A stretch of DNA of 64,000 nt, from NCBI GenBank assembly GCA_947477565.1, contig CANJUR010000003.1, forward strand, positions 62,001 through 126,000. Direction: 5' to 3'. The notes under the pieces are model-generated. The model saw only the letters and a program-made list of their open reading frames with translations. It was not told where the DNA came from and did not search any database. Positions within the stretch are counted from its first letter, which is position 1; each line of letters begins with the position of its first letter. The translations under genes were made by a program, and so were the position numbers. Positions 9,865-21,573 of the stretch are shown piece after piece. This DNA is from Deltaproteobacteria bacterium (GTDB lineage Bacteria; Myxococcota_A; Polyangia; Polyangiales; Ga0077539).

Positions 9865-10902
9865 CTAGAACAGACCTGCAACATCCAGCGATCCACCGCC
9901 GGAGGTCGGGGTGATTTGAAGCGTGGCGTGGTGCGCACTCGCCGGGCGTGCTCGCCGTCCAACGGCCCACCAAACCACGGCCGTCGCGAGGGCTGCGGCG
10001 CCGGTTCCAAGGGTAATCTGCGCGGAGACAGAGTACCGAGCATAGCTGTCGTAACTCTCCTCTTGCGAGCCAGGGCACCCCAGGGCTGAGTCCGCGCACG
10101 ATGGGTAGGCCGCGCGGCTCAACCCATAGAAAAGACCGGCGATTCCGAGGCTTGCGAGCCCAGCGCCGCCGACGATCCACGGGCCTATACCCGCAGTCGG
10201 GGTCGGTGCGACTGGGTGCGGAGTCAACGGCATCACCGGAGTCAACGGCATCACCGGGGTCAACGGAGTCACTGGGGGCACCGGAGTCGCTATCCTCGCG
10301 GTCGCGACTGGAGCGAGCTCGGCGCGCCGCTCGACAGTCTGCCCTGCGCCGACCTCGATACTTGAACGATAGGTTTCATACCCGTCTGCGCTGACCTCCA
10401 CTGCGATGGCACCGGGAATGACGACGTACGGCAGACCCCACGCTACCGGCGGAATCACCGCACCGCCGATCGACACGTGAAGCCCATCGGGCCGCGGCAT
10501 GGGCAAGCGTAACCGCAACTGGCCAACCTCGCGCTCTGCGCGGGCGATCAACCTCCGACACTCCTCGATGACGTGTTCTCGGTCGGGAATCGCGACGTTG
10601 CGAACCGCTTCGGCCTCGCACTGCGAAGCCTCGCCGAGCGCGAGTACCCAACTGCCCAGGTATTCAGCCTCCCGGGCGATGATTGCCCGCAGCGATGGCG
10701 ACGCAGCGATGCGCTCGGCGCGAAGTGCGAGATCGAGCGACCGCACGTGGTCTCCCGCATCGCTGGCGGCGAGTGCATCCCGAATCGCCTCGCGTCGCGA
10801 AGCCACGAGAGCCGGATCGATTGCCTGCGCCGCGACGCCTGAAGGCCGCGCGGCCATCGCAGTGACGACGAGAGCGAAGTGTAGCCCGACGACGCGGGTC
10901 AC
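9865..10902 (-). CDS. PEGA-like periplasmic/membrane protein with two C-terminal helices
   Basis: I place the start at GTG 10902, where MTRVVGLHFALVVTAMAA gives a clean signal peptide; the track's GTG at 10959 would put 19 extra residues in front. A helical, TPR-like part comes first, then a PEGA-type beta unit (ISADGYETYR-like, GQTVERRAEL). A Pro/Thr linker encoded by an 18-bp tandem repeat follows. Two membrane helices close the protein (GPWIVGGAGLASLGIAGLF and LGTGAAALATAVVWWAVG). This plan matches the protein at 63131, so the two are probably related in architecture. Function is unknown. Confidence 0.7.
   Translation of the reverse strand: MTRVVGLHFALVVTAMAARPSGVAAQAIDPALVASRREAIRDALAASDAGDHVRSLDLALRAERIAASPSLRAIIAREAEYLGSWVLALGEASQCEAEAVRNVAIPDREHVIEECRRLIARAEREVGQLRLRLPMPRPDGLHVSIGGAVIPPVAWGLPYVVIPGAIAVEVSADGYETYRSSIEVGAGQTVERRAELAPVATARIATPVPPVTPLTPVMPLTPVMPLTPHPVAPTPTAGIGPWIVGGAGLASLGIAGLFYGLSRAAYPSCADSALGCPGSQEESYDSYARYSVSAQITLGTGAAALATAVVWWAVGRRARPASAHHATLQITPTSGGGSLDVAGLF
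10221..10274. repeat. 18-bp tandem repeat, 3 copies, inside a CDS
   Basis: Two identical copies of gagtcaacggcatcaccg are followed by a third, diverged copy. On the coding (minus) strand they encode a repeating PVMPLT-type linker, in frame because 18 is a multiple of three. Copy number may vary between strains. Confidence 0.85.
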
Positions 10903-11251
10903 TGCTTTAGCGGGACGGAGCCCGTGTTGCACCTTATCCAAGGGAAAACCGCCTACCACACAGTGCTTCGGGCGTCACGATTGTGGGGAAGACAAGGGAT
11001 TTGGAAGGGCCGATCGCGTGTCCTCGGAACCCGCCTCCGCCATCTCTTTTCCGAACATTGCTCCGAAGGCGGAACTCCATGTCCCGGCTTCGATACATCG
11101 AACATGAAAACTTCGCCCAGGCAGCCAGAACGCCTTCGGTTCTCGATGTTGCAGACGCAAGCGCAACCTTGCCCGTCTCACCGCCGGGCATTGCCGCGAT
11201 GACGGCCGTCCTGTGGGTACTCTCGACGATGCGCGTGAGCGAAGCGGCGGT

Positions 11252-15049
<3,798 letters not shown>

Positions 15050-15081
15050 TGCGGTTGTTGACCTCGGAAGAAGAGACGCGC

Positions 15082-16035
15082 TCAACCGGTGTTGAGGCAA
15101 TCGTGGGTATCGGACTTTGGCTTGTCTGCAATGGCCAGTACCACCTGAAAGTGGGGCTTCTTGGACTCCCGACAAGCGACCTCGGAGGAGACCACGTGGA
15201 GACCCGACCGGGCGAGCAGCGCGAGCAGTGACGCCGGCGAGAAACCCGCGTGGCGATCACCGTACGGAGCCGTGAGCTCCCGGTGCTGGTGCTGATCAAG
15301 CGACAACAGGACCACCCGTCCCCCTGGTCGCAGCACCCGAAAACACTCCGCGAGCACCTGCGCCGGATGCTCGGCATACGTCAGCGTGTGAAACACCAGA
15401 ACGATATCGAATGAATCCGCCGCGAAGGGCAGCGCATGCGCGTCTGCGAGCCGCGCGCGAACGTGGGGAAAGCCCGCTAGCCGCTCTTTCGCGGCATCGA
15501 CCATGCGCTCGTTGGAGTCGATGCAAGTGAGCGAGTTGCACCGAGGCGCGAGCGAACTGACCGCCGCGCCGTCCCCCGAGCCGATATCGAGGACGTCCCC
15601 AAGCCGCGTCAGCGCCGCAAAGCCCGCCGCGAGGGACTGCCATGTACGGCCGGGCGAGTAGTGCCGCTCCATCTCTCCTGCAAACGACTCGGGCAAGCCC
15701 CCGCGGCGCTCGGCCTCGAGTTCGCTCAGGCGCTGCTGATCGCCCTCCAGGGTCGGATCGGCCGAGCCGATGGCCTCGTCCAGGATGAGTCGCGCGGTGC
15801 CCGGCAGCGTGTCGAGAGCCAGGCCGTAGAAGGCGTGCTGCCCCTCCCGCCTATCGCGCACGAAGCCCCCCTCGCGCAGCCGCGCCAGGTGCGTCGATAC
15901 CCGCGACTGCGAGATACCCGTCACTCGAACGAGGTCAGTCACGCTCAACTCCCGATCGCGGAGCAGGGCGCAGAGCCGTAGGCGGCTCTCGTCGCCGAGA
16001 AGATTCAGCGTGCCTACGTAGTGAGAGAGATTCAT
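15082..16035 (-). CDS. ArsR-family regulator fused to a SAM-dependent methyltransferase
   Basis: This 317-residue fusion starts at ATG 16035 ([22 protein letters not shown]). Residues ~10-75 form an ArsR winged helix ([32 protein letters not shown]). Residues ~150-300 are a Class I methyltransferase ([11 protein letters not shown] for the SAM loop; [12 protein letters not shown]). No arsenic-type metal cysteines are evident. Fusions of this type lie next to metH or ahcY in several proteobacteria, where SAH/SAM-responding ArsR proteins (SahR) regulate the methionine cycle; that role here is inference from context. It is the first gene of the metH operon. The first 19 residues of the track ORF look non-native. 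Confidence 0.86.
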   Translation of the reverse strand: MNLSHYVGTLNLLGDESRLRLCALLRDRELSVTDLVRVTGISQSRVSTHLARLREGGFVRDRREGQHAFYGLALDTLPGTARLILDEAIGSADPTLEGDQQRLSELEAERRGGLPESFAGEMERHYSPGRTWQSLAAGFAALTRLGDVLDIGSGDGAAVSSLAPRCNSLTCIDSNERMVDAAKERLAGFPHVRARLADAHALPFAADSFDIVLVFHTLTYAEHPAQVLAECFRVLRPGGRVVLLSLDQHQHRELTAPYGDRHAGFSPASLLALLARSGLHVVSSEVACRESKKPHFQVVLAIADKPKSDTHDCLNTG

Positions 16036-16117
16036 CAATCTGCTTATGGCGATGGACGGATGGACGCTAGCCCTGGCGGCTGGACGTGTCAAACGGCGGG
16101 CGATCTCGCGGGGGAGG

Positions 16118-16882
16118 TCAGCGGGCGGGGCGCTGGCGCTGGCGTCGCGGCGTCTCTTCCGGCTTTCGCGCGAGGAAGAGATAGTTGAACCCGCGGAGGA
16201 AGAAGTTGTCGCGCTCCGCGGCCTGGTGAAAGTTGCCCTTCAGCAGGCTCTTGTTGCGGCGCACCACGCTCACGATGTCGATGGGAATGAACCGCACCGT
16301 GAAGATGGAGAAGAGTCCGAATCCGACGGGTGCGAGGCCCTTCTTCGTCTCGAAGTAGTCGCAGACGTAGACGGCGAGCACGCCGCCGGGCTTGAGCACC
16401 CGGTAGGCCTCATCGAAGGCCGCCCGCATGGCCTGGAAATACCTGGGATCGTAAGCCGACAGCTTGCCGATGCACCGCGGGTCGTCGGAGTAATCGATGT
16501 GATCGCCGTAGGGCGGGTCCATGAAGACGACCTGCGCGGAGCCGTCTTCGAGAGGGAGGTCGCGGGCGTCCGCGCGGACGATTTCGGGACGCGTCGGGTT
16601 GAGGTCGAAGCCGCGGCCCTCGCGCTTGAGTTCGCGCGCAACGTCGAGGGTGGTGCCGCTCCCGCAGAAGGGATCGACCACCACGTCGCCTTCGCGCGAG
16701 TAGCGATGGAGGACGTTCCAGATGACATGCGAGGGCGTGGCGCCGACGTAGGCCTTGTCGCCCTGGTCGCCGTCGCCGTGCTGCTGCGATGGGTAATCCC
16801 AGAGCGTGGTGGTGTGCACACGCATGGGCGGACGTTCGAAGTGCTGCCGTCGCGGGGGGGGGCGATGCGGAGGACGTTGCAT
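16118..16882 (-). CDS. DNA-methylase-fold (N4/N6-type) methyltransferase
   Basis: The protein has the SAM-binding motif DPFCGSGTT and the catalytic DPPYGDHID, in the order seen in N6-adenine/N4-cytosine methylases and some RNA guanine methylases. An N-terminal VIWNVLHRYS segment precedes the first motif. The track start at 16990 would run into tRNA-Glu; ATG 16882 (MQRPPHRPPP) or ATG 16825 (MRVHTTTLWDY) are more likely. No restriction endonuclease gene is adjacent, so it is an orphan. The substrate (DNA or RNA) cannot be decided from sequence. Confidence 0.78.
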   Translation of the reverse strand: MQRPPHRPPPRRQHFERPPMRVHTTTLWDYPSQQHGDGDQGDKAYVGATPSHVIWNVLHRYSREGDVVVDPFCGSGTTLDVARELKREGRGFDLNPTRPEIVRADARDLPLEDGSAQVVFMDPPYGDHIDYSDDPRCIGKLSAYDPRYFQAMRAAFDEAYRVLKPGGVLAVYVCDYFETKKGLAPVGFGLFSIFTVRFIPIDIVSVVRRNKSLLKGNFHQAAERDNFFLRGFNYLFLARKPEETPRRQRQRPAR

Positions 16883-16916
16883 GGGGGAGGGAAGGTCGAT
16901 CACGGCCACGGAGTAA

Positions 16917-16931
16917 ACGTCAAGATGACGT
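16917..16931. promoter_or_regulatory. ACGTCA-N3-TGACGT inverted repeat
   Basis: A perfect 6-bp inverted repeat with a 3-nt centre lies between the methylase start (minus strand) and the tRNA-Glu promoter. It is a plausible operator for either unit; no binding protein can be named. Confidence 0.3.
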
Positions 16932-16942
16932 GAAGGAAATGG

Positions 16943-16970
16943 TTGCAATCGGAAGGAGATCGAGTAGGTT
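16943..16970 (+). promoter_or_regulatory. candidate sigma70 promoter of tRNA-Glu
   Basis: TTGCAA and TAGGTT are spaced by 16 bp, and the -10 element ends 12 bp before the tRNA. The tRNA-Val promoter in this window has the same -10-to-gene distance, which supports the call. The -10 element is a poor match. Confidence 0.4.
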
Positions 16971-16982
16971 GCGCGCCGCTCC

Positions 16983-17055
16983 GTCCCCATCGTCTAGAGG
17001 CCCAGGACAGCGGCTTTTCACGTCGCGAACGGGGGTTCGACTCCCCCTGGGGACA
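16983..17055 (+). tRNA. tRNA-Glu (anticodon TTC)
   Basis: The acceptor stem GTCCCCA pairs with TGGGGAC; the D arm carries TCGTCTAGAGGCCCAGGA, typical of tRNA-Glu. The anticodon stem GCGGC/GTCGC (one G-T pair) holds loop TTTTCAC, giving TTC. The T arm reads GGTTCGACTCC. CCA is not encoded (the 3' end is ACTA). It reads Glu codons GAA/GAG. Confidence 0.96.
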
Positions 17056-17114
17056 CTACTCCATACCTGTTTTAACTCTGTCAGTGATCCGCCATCCGAC
17101 CCCCACGGTCGGTG

Positions 17115-17146
17115 CTGGACGGTCCGCAAACCAGCGGACCGTCCAG
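17115..17146. terminator. strong 13-bp perfect hairpin (possible terminator)
   Basis: ctggacggtccgc is followed by a 6-nt loop and its exact reverse complement. The run after it (tattt) is only weakly T-rich. It lies 60 bp after tRNA-Glu, so it could end that transcript. The 490 bp from 17056 to 17545 hold no other gene I can support. Confidence 0.45.
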
Positions 17147-17545
17147 TATTTAGGCGGAACGGGCGACGGGTGTGCGGATCGCACGCTCAGCCCCGCGATT
17201 GGCCGGGAGGTCCGGGACGCTACCGTCCGATGTTGCTCATGGTCTGGAGGGCAATCGAGTCGGTGTTGCCGTCTCGACCATGGCCATTGGCAAACCGGTA
17301 TCGGGCCAGGGCGGTGCTCGTCCTCTTCGCGGGTGAGCCCTGCCCGGCGGCGTCACCGTGCTCGCTGGTACCGCAGACGACCCGGCGACTTCCACTCCCA
17401 GCGACCTCGCTACGCCCCCGCCCGCTCCGCGACGCCCTTCGCCCGGAGAGCCTCCCAGAGCCCGCCCAGGTTCAGCAACATCTCCAGCAGGCCCGCCCGC
17501 ACGGTCGCCGAGGGTCAGCGCGGCGGCGTCCCACTGCTCGTCGAT

Positions 17546-17728
17546 TCAGCGGACGTGCGGGGGCGCCGGGCCGTCGGCCGAGGCGTAGCGGTGCGGAAGC
17601 CCGCACTCGACGGCGGCACCGAGGGCGAGGGTGGTCTTGCCCACCTGCCGGGGGCCCGCGATCACCTCGATGAACCGGCGCGGTTCGCGCAGGCGTTGAA
17701 CGAGGACGTCATGCTGTGCGCGGTGCAT
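17546..17728 (-). pseudogene. truncated ATPase (AAA/DUF4143-type) fragment
   Basis: The minus-strand ORF starts MHRAQHDVLVQRLREPRRF and holds the Walker A loop IAGPRQVGKTTLALGAA, typical of the N-terminus of AAA_14/DUF4143 ATP-binding proteins. It stops after 60 residues, where the paralogous copy at 18115 has a Trp codon (TGG to TGA); beyond the stop the matching residues IDEQWDAAA continue. Such ATPases normally have about 400 residues, so this is a broken remnant. A 7-bp inverted repeat lies immediately upstream of its start. Confidence 0.7.
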
Positions 17729-17737
17729 CGCGTGGGA

Positions 17738-17757
17738 TTACTCAGGCCGTTGAGTAA
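17738..17757. promoter_or_regulatory. TTACTCA-N6-TGAGTAA inverted repeat upstream of the ATPase remnant
   Basis: A perfect 7-bp inverted repeat lies 9 bp upstream of the ATG at 17728, beside an AT-rich stretch (aaattcggttattttaac) unlike the GC-rich surroundings. The position suits an autoregulatory operator or core promoter of the ATPase gene. Confidence 0.5.
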
Positions 17758-17854
17758 ATTCGGTTATTTTAACGAAGTTCGGCGCGCGGTGGGTCGCTGG
17801 GAGGTGCCGAACGACCCACGGAGGACGCGCGGTGGGCGTCGGGAGAATCGGAAC

Positions 17855-18089
17855 GACGAAAGTTCGTGGAGGGGCGGTTGAGGGTAAGCCGCCGATGACG
17901 AAAGTTCGTGGAGGGGCGGTCGAGGGTAAGCCGCCGATGACGAAAGTTCGTGGAGGGGCGGTCGAGGGGAGCCGCCGATGACGAAAGTTCGTGGAGGGGC
18001 GGTCGAGGGGAGCCGCCGATGACGAAAGTTGGTGGAGGGGCGGTCGGGGGGAGCCGCCGATGACGAAAGTTGGTGGAGGGGCGGTCGGG
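17855..18089. repeat. 41/42-bp tandem repeat array, 6 copies
   Basis: Copies start at 17855, 17897, 17939, 17980, 18021 and 18062; the first two are 42 bp and the later ones 41 bp, and the last is partial. Each begins gacgaaagttcgtggagggg (cgtgg changes to ggtgg in copies 5-6). The core acgaaagttcgt is an inverted repeat with 5-bp arms. Because of the 41-bp units all three minus-strand frames stay open (shadow ORFs of 164-180 codons), which is not evidence of a gene. The array sits between two paralogous ATPase fragments. Confidence 0.9.
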
Positions 18090-18114
18090 CCATGCGTCGA
18101 AGCTCGCGCAGGCC

Positions 18115-18235
18115 GCGCGGCGGCATCCCACTGCTCGTCGATCCAGCGGACGTGGGGTGGCGCCGGGCTGTCGGCCGAGGCGTAGCGGTGCTGGAGCCCG
18201 CACTCGATGGCAGCAACAAAGGGAGCGAGCGAGAG
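18115..18235 (-). pseudogene. second copy of the ATPase fragment
   Basis: This piece is strongly similar at the DNA level to ~17519-17633. In protein it reads AIECGLQHRYASADSPAPPH, then VRWIDEQWDAAA, matching the 17546 fragment around its premature stop but keeping the Trp. The Walker A half is absent. It is a partial duplication, not a complete gene; flanking coding frames run into the tandem repeats. The rest of the stretch 18236-18423 holds only a short repeat. Confidence 0.6.
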
Positions 18236-18321
18236 GGAGTGCGACGGCGGTCCGTCTGCGCACACGACATCAGTGCCCATTCCCCCAACGCCGCCACCAG
18301 AATACCCTTTAATCGATCAGG

Positions 18322-18345
18322 CTCTGTGCCTCTGTGGCTCTGTGC
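18322..18345. repeat. 8-bp tandem, 3 copies (ctctgtgc / ctctgtgg / ctctgtgc)
   Basis: Three consecutive 8-mers differ by one base. CTCTGTG-rich runs of this kind are frequent intergenic debris in bacterial genomes; no gene is associated. Confidence 0.7.
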
Positions 18346-18423
18346 GAGACCTCTTCTTATGCCGTCGCCTCTCGGACGTCGATCTGACGCGTGACAGCAT
18401 CGGAGATGCGCGCTGTGCGGCGA

Positions 18424-18762
18424 TCAGGCAAGGACGTCGAGCAGACTCTTCTCGGCTTCGTGGGTCGCGCGGAGCACCGCGACATTGGCGCGCACGCCCG
18501 CAAGCGCCCCCTGCTGATCGACGAACTCGGTGGCAAGTTCGGTGTTCGAGGGTGTCTCTACGCCCGGCTCAACGGGCGGAATGGCGCTGGACCACCGCAC
18601 GATGACCGCGGCACCCCCACCGGGAAGGTCTTCCGAAGCAACACGCCCGCTCCGAAAACCAGGAGTGTTGACGTTGGCAACGTTGGTTGCAGACACCGCG
18701 AGGCGCGTCTCTTCGACGCGGACACCGCTCAGCGAAGCGCGCGTAATCGATTGAAAACTCAT
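18424..18762 (-). CDS. flagellar basal-body rod family protein (FlgB/FlgC/FlgG-like)
   Basis: From ATG 18762 (with ggggag as ribosome binding site) the protein has 112 residues. The N-terminus holds LSGVRVEETRLAVSATNVAN then VNTPGFR, the classic rod/hook motif (NIANVNTPGY). The C-terminus (TELATEFVDQQGALAGVRAN) matches the conserved coiled-coil tail of the family. FlgC is usually ~135 residues, so the central part is short. No other flagellar gene lies in the window; it is isolated between the decayed repeat region and an FKBP gene. Family call is good; whether it acts in a flagellum is unknown. Confidence 0.78.
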   Translation of the reverse strand: MSFQSITRASLSGVRVEETRLAVSATNVANVNTPGFRSGRVASEDLPGGGAAVIVRWSSAIPPVEPGVETPSNTELATEFVDQQGALAGVRANVAVLRATHEAEKSLLDVLA

Positions 18763-18944
18763 GGCTCCCCAATGGGTATCACAACCCACGACGATTCGGA
18801 GCCGACAGGGCACGGACATCGGTTCCGGCCGGGCCTCCCGATCTCTCGGGCCGCACCGCGCGACGCCATCTTTCGGTCTGCTTTGGACGCATCGAAGAGA
18901 ACCGCTGCAACACCGGGCGCCTGGTAGTGGTAAGCAACCGCACC

Positions 18945-19388
18945 ATGCGAAAGCGCCACTTCGTCCTCGGTCTGATCTCGCTCCTCTCCGTCGCTCTGCC
19001 CGTCGGGGCCGATCCGGCGTTGGCTCGTCCCACGATCACCGTGCCGCGCGGCCCGCGACCCACGGCACTACGCACCCGCGACCTGCGCGCCGGAACCGGC
19101 GCCGTGGCCGCCGCGGGCATGGAGGTCGAAGTGCAGTACGTGGGCGTCGCATGGTCCACCGGACGCGAGTTCGACGCTTCATGGAACCGAGGAAGCACCT
19201 TCCGTTTCACCCTCGGCCGCCGGATGGTGATCCCGGGCTGGGACCAGGGGGTCGCAGGCATGCGCGTGGGCGGGCGTCGCGAGTTGGTGATCCCGCCGGA
19301 CCTGGGCTACGGCGCTCGGGGCGCGGGCGGCGCCATCGGTCCCAACGAGACGCTGATCTTCGTCGTCGATCTCGTCTCCGTGCACTGA
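18945..19388 (+). CDS. secreted FKBP-type peptidyl-prolyl cis-trans isomerase
   Basis: A signal peptide (MRKRHFVLGLISLLSVALPV, start ATG 18945) precedes one FKBP domain of about 110 residues: VEVQYVGV, FDASWNRGSTFRFTLG, VIPGWDQGVAGMRVGG, and IPPDLGYGARG. These are the drug-binding and catalytic-pocket segments. It would speed prolyl isomerisation during folding in the periplasm. The GTG at 18927 used by the track adds six residues in front of the signal and is less likely. Confidence 0.92.
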   Translation: MRKRHFVLGLISLLSVALPVGADPALARPTITVPRGPRPTALRTRDLRAGTGAVAAAGMEVEVQYVGVAWSTGREFDASWNRGSTFRFTLGRRMVIPGWDQGVAGMRVGGRRELVIPPDLGYGARGAGGAIGPNETLIFVVDLVSVH

Positions 19389-19472
19389 ACGACACGCACG
19401 GGATCAGCGCGTCGTGGATCTACGACTCGACCTTCGCGACCGATTGGACCGTGCGATGCTCCACGTCTCGCG

Positions 19473-20546
19473 ATGACCGGACTCGCCACCACTTCAGTGC
19501 TGTCCTTCCGCCACCTGCTGACCGGGGCGATCGAGGAATTTCTCGCGGAGCAGAACCTCGGGAAGGACGGGTTCGCCAACGATGTCGCCGAGACCATCGT
19601 GGCGTTGTCGCGCTACCGGGAGGAGGGCGCAGCACTGTTTCCTGCGGTGTTTTTCGGGGACGACCTCGCGCGCCTACTGCATCACCTCGGAGGGCGTGAC
19701 CCGGTGCTCGTCGGCAGCGGCCCGCGCTCGCCGCACACCACCCGTCGCGCCCTGAAACAGTGTGCCCCGCTCGGCAAAGGCGCCTGGGCGATCTTCCTGG
19801 TGCGTCACGGCGCCACCTACGATTACGGCGTGTTTCGTGCCGATGACTTCGTGCTTTCCGAGTCCCCGATGGCGCGACTCCGGGCCCTGGCCGACCCAGC
19901 GCTGCACCTCATTGGCATCGTGCAACTCGCCGAGAACATCCTCGAGGTGCGCGGCAGCGGCGGCGCCGGACGCCTCGTGCATCTCTCTGGCGCACGCACG
20001 GATGTTCCTCCTGCCACGATGCTCCTCCTTGAGTTGGTGGGCGCGATCACCCGCGACGTCGCCGACGACCTCCGCCCCGCGACCGGAACCTTCTTCCGTC
20101 GGGTCCTCATCGATGCGCTGCGCTCCACGCACGGGTCGCTCACTGCGGTGCTCCCGCACGGTTCACACGATGTCGGGCCCTTCACGGACGGCCTGCTTCT
20201 GACGCCGCCGATCGACGTTGCGGCGCGCGTGTCGGCCTGGCGTCGCGATGGCTCCATCGCCGCCCGCTCGGACGTCCAGGGCCTCGCGCAACTCCTCGCC
20301 GGGATGCTCAGCGCTGACGGCATCACCCTTCTCGCTTCGGACGGATCCATCGTCGGCTACAACGTTTTCCTCCATCCGGGCCCGGACACCAGCGGCGACG
20401 AGACCTCCCTCGGCGGCGCCCGCCAGCGCACCTTCCGCGCGCTCGCCTCGGAGGTCGGTCGCACCCTCGTCGCGGCCTTCGTCCGCTCTCAGGATGGCTA
20501 CTCCGAGTGCCGCATCGCCGACGCGCGCGACCCCGTCTGGCGTTGA
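19473..20546 (+). CDS. DisA_N-like (diadenylate cyclase-fold) protein with altered catalytic motifs
   Basis: The protein has 357 residues. The C-terminal part (~205-345) follows the DisA diadenylate-cyclase fold: GTFFRRVLIDALRSTHGSL, then DGI (282-284, for DGA), SIVGYNVFLHPGPD, GARQRT (317-319 RQR, for RHR), and a closing strand LVAAFVRSQDG. In true cyclases DGA and RHR bind and turn over ATP; both are changed here. The N-terminal ~190 residues form a separate domain of unknown type. The stop codon overlaps the EamA start (TTGA). It may sense or bind a nucleotide rather than make c-di-AMP; that is inference. Confidence 0.72.
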   Translation: MTGLATTSVLSFRHLLTGAIEEFLAEQNLGKDGFANDVAETIVALSRYREEGAALFPAVFFGDDLARLLHHLGGRDPVLVGSGPRSPHTTRRALKQCAPLGKGAWAIFLVRHGATYDYGVFRADDFVLSESPMARLRALADPALHLIGIVQLAENILEVRGSGGAGRLVHLSGARTDVPPATMLLLELVGAITRDVADDLRPATGTFFRRVLIDALRSTHGSLTAVLPHGSHDVGPFTDGLLLTPPIDVAARVSAWRRDGSIAARSDVQGLAQLLAGMLSADGITLLASDGSIVGYNVFLHPGPDTSGDETSLGGARQRTFRALASEVGRTLVAAFVRSQDGYSECRIADARDPVWR

Positions 20547-21433
20547 GCGCGGACTCCCGGCAGCCACCCCTGTCCCTGCGCGCCGGCGGCACCCTCGTCG
20601 GCCTCGCAGCCCTCTGGGGTGCGTCGTTTATGCTCATTCGCGTGGCGGTGCCGTCCCTCGGCGCACTTCCGCTCATCGGCGTGCGCGTGGCCACCGCGTC
20701 TCTAGTGCTCACGCCGCTCGCGCTCTCCCGCACCGGCCGCGAGGCCCTCCGTGGACGCTGGGCCGCGCTGCTCGTGTTGGGAGCGTGCAACACCACGATC
20801 CCCTTCGCGCTGCTCACCGCCGCGACGAAGCGTCTGCCCTCGGGTGTCGCTTCGGTGCTCAATGCAACGGTGCCGCTCTGGGGCGCGCTGGTCGCGTGGT
20901 GGTGGTTCGGTGACGCGCTCTATTTTTCTCGAGCGATTGGTCTATTTGTAGGCTTCGGTGGGGTCCTGGCACTCATCGCCGCGAGGGGCACGCTCACCCT
21001 CGACGGAGACCTCCCCTCGGTGCTGCTGTTTCTCCTCGGAACGCTCTCGTATGCGATCAGCGCAGGCATCACACGGAAGTACCTGTCGGGCCTCTCGGCG
21101 CTGCGCGTCACCGCGGGGAGCATGCTCGGCGGCGCGGCCACCCTGCTCATTCTGCTGCCGTGGGTGCGGCCTCCGGCGGCGGCGACCGGGCGCGCGTGGG
21201 CCTGCGCGATCTTCCTGGGCCTCGGCTCGACTGCTCTCGGCAACTGGGCGTACTTCGACCTTATCGGGCGCGTTGGGATGTCGCGCGCCATCACGGTGAC
21301 GTACCTCGCGCCGGTTTTCGGGCTGTTTTGGGCGACGACGTTGTTGGGTGAGCGCTTCACTCTCCCAATGCTCGGAGCGGCGGCAATGATGGTTCTGGGA
21401 ACGGTGTTCGCGACGCGTCCGCGACCGTCGTAG
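20543..21433 (+). CDS. EamA/DMT-superfamily transporter
   Basis: The protein has ~10 hydrophobic helices in two repeated halves, with GLAALWGASFMLIRVAVPSL at the start and a GNWAYFDLIGRVGM segment in the second half. This is the drug/metabolite transporter plan; the inner-membrane substrate is unknown. The TTG at 20543 overlaps the DAC-like stop by four bases and fits the true N-terminus (LSADSRQPPLSLRAGGTLVG); the track's 20507 start is upstream inside the other gene. Translational coupling suggests a functional link. Confidence 0.85.
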   Translation: MSADSRQPPLSLRAGGTLVGLAALWGASFMLIRVAVPSLGALPLIGVRVATASLVLTPLALSRTGREALRGRWAALLVLGACNTTIPFALLTAATKRLPSGVASVLNATVPLWGALVAWWWFGDALYFSRAIGLFVGFGGVLALIAARGTLTLDGDLPSVLLFLLGTLSYAISAGITRKYLSGLSALRVTAGSMLGGAATLLILLPWVRPPAAATGRAWACAIFLGLGSTALGNWAYFDLIGRVGMSRAITVTYLAPVFGLFWATTLLGERFTLPMLGAAAMMVLGTVFATRPRPS

Positions 21434-21573
21434 TCGCCGGGAGGCCTTCCTCCGGGGGGTCTGCACTACTCGCCCCAACGCTTAGAAACAGTCGATTCAT
21501 CGCCGCCCGCCCCGCAGAGCAACGCACCGACAGCGAAAGGCGGGAGGCCTCCGACGCGATCGCCAGGAGTCCC

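Noticed and set aside
16036-16052. ArsR-type operator in the spacer before the fusion gene
   Set aside because: The ATCTGC...GCGAT similarity is only a partial palindrome; too weak to report.
16983-17055. tRNA-Glu 3' end as an integration site
   Set aside because: No duplicate of the tRNA 3' end was found in the window and no integrase gene exists.
16943-17881. 312-codon plus-strand ORF through tRNA-Glu
   Set aside because: It crosses a tRNA and the ATPase remnant in the wrong strand.
17855-18089. CRISPR array
   Set aside because: The units are directly tandem without variable spacers, and no cas genes are near.
17738-18297. Three overlapping minus-strand ORFs of 164-180 codons
   Set aside because: They span the tandem repeat in all three frames; lack of stops follows from the repeat, and no domain is encoded.
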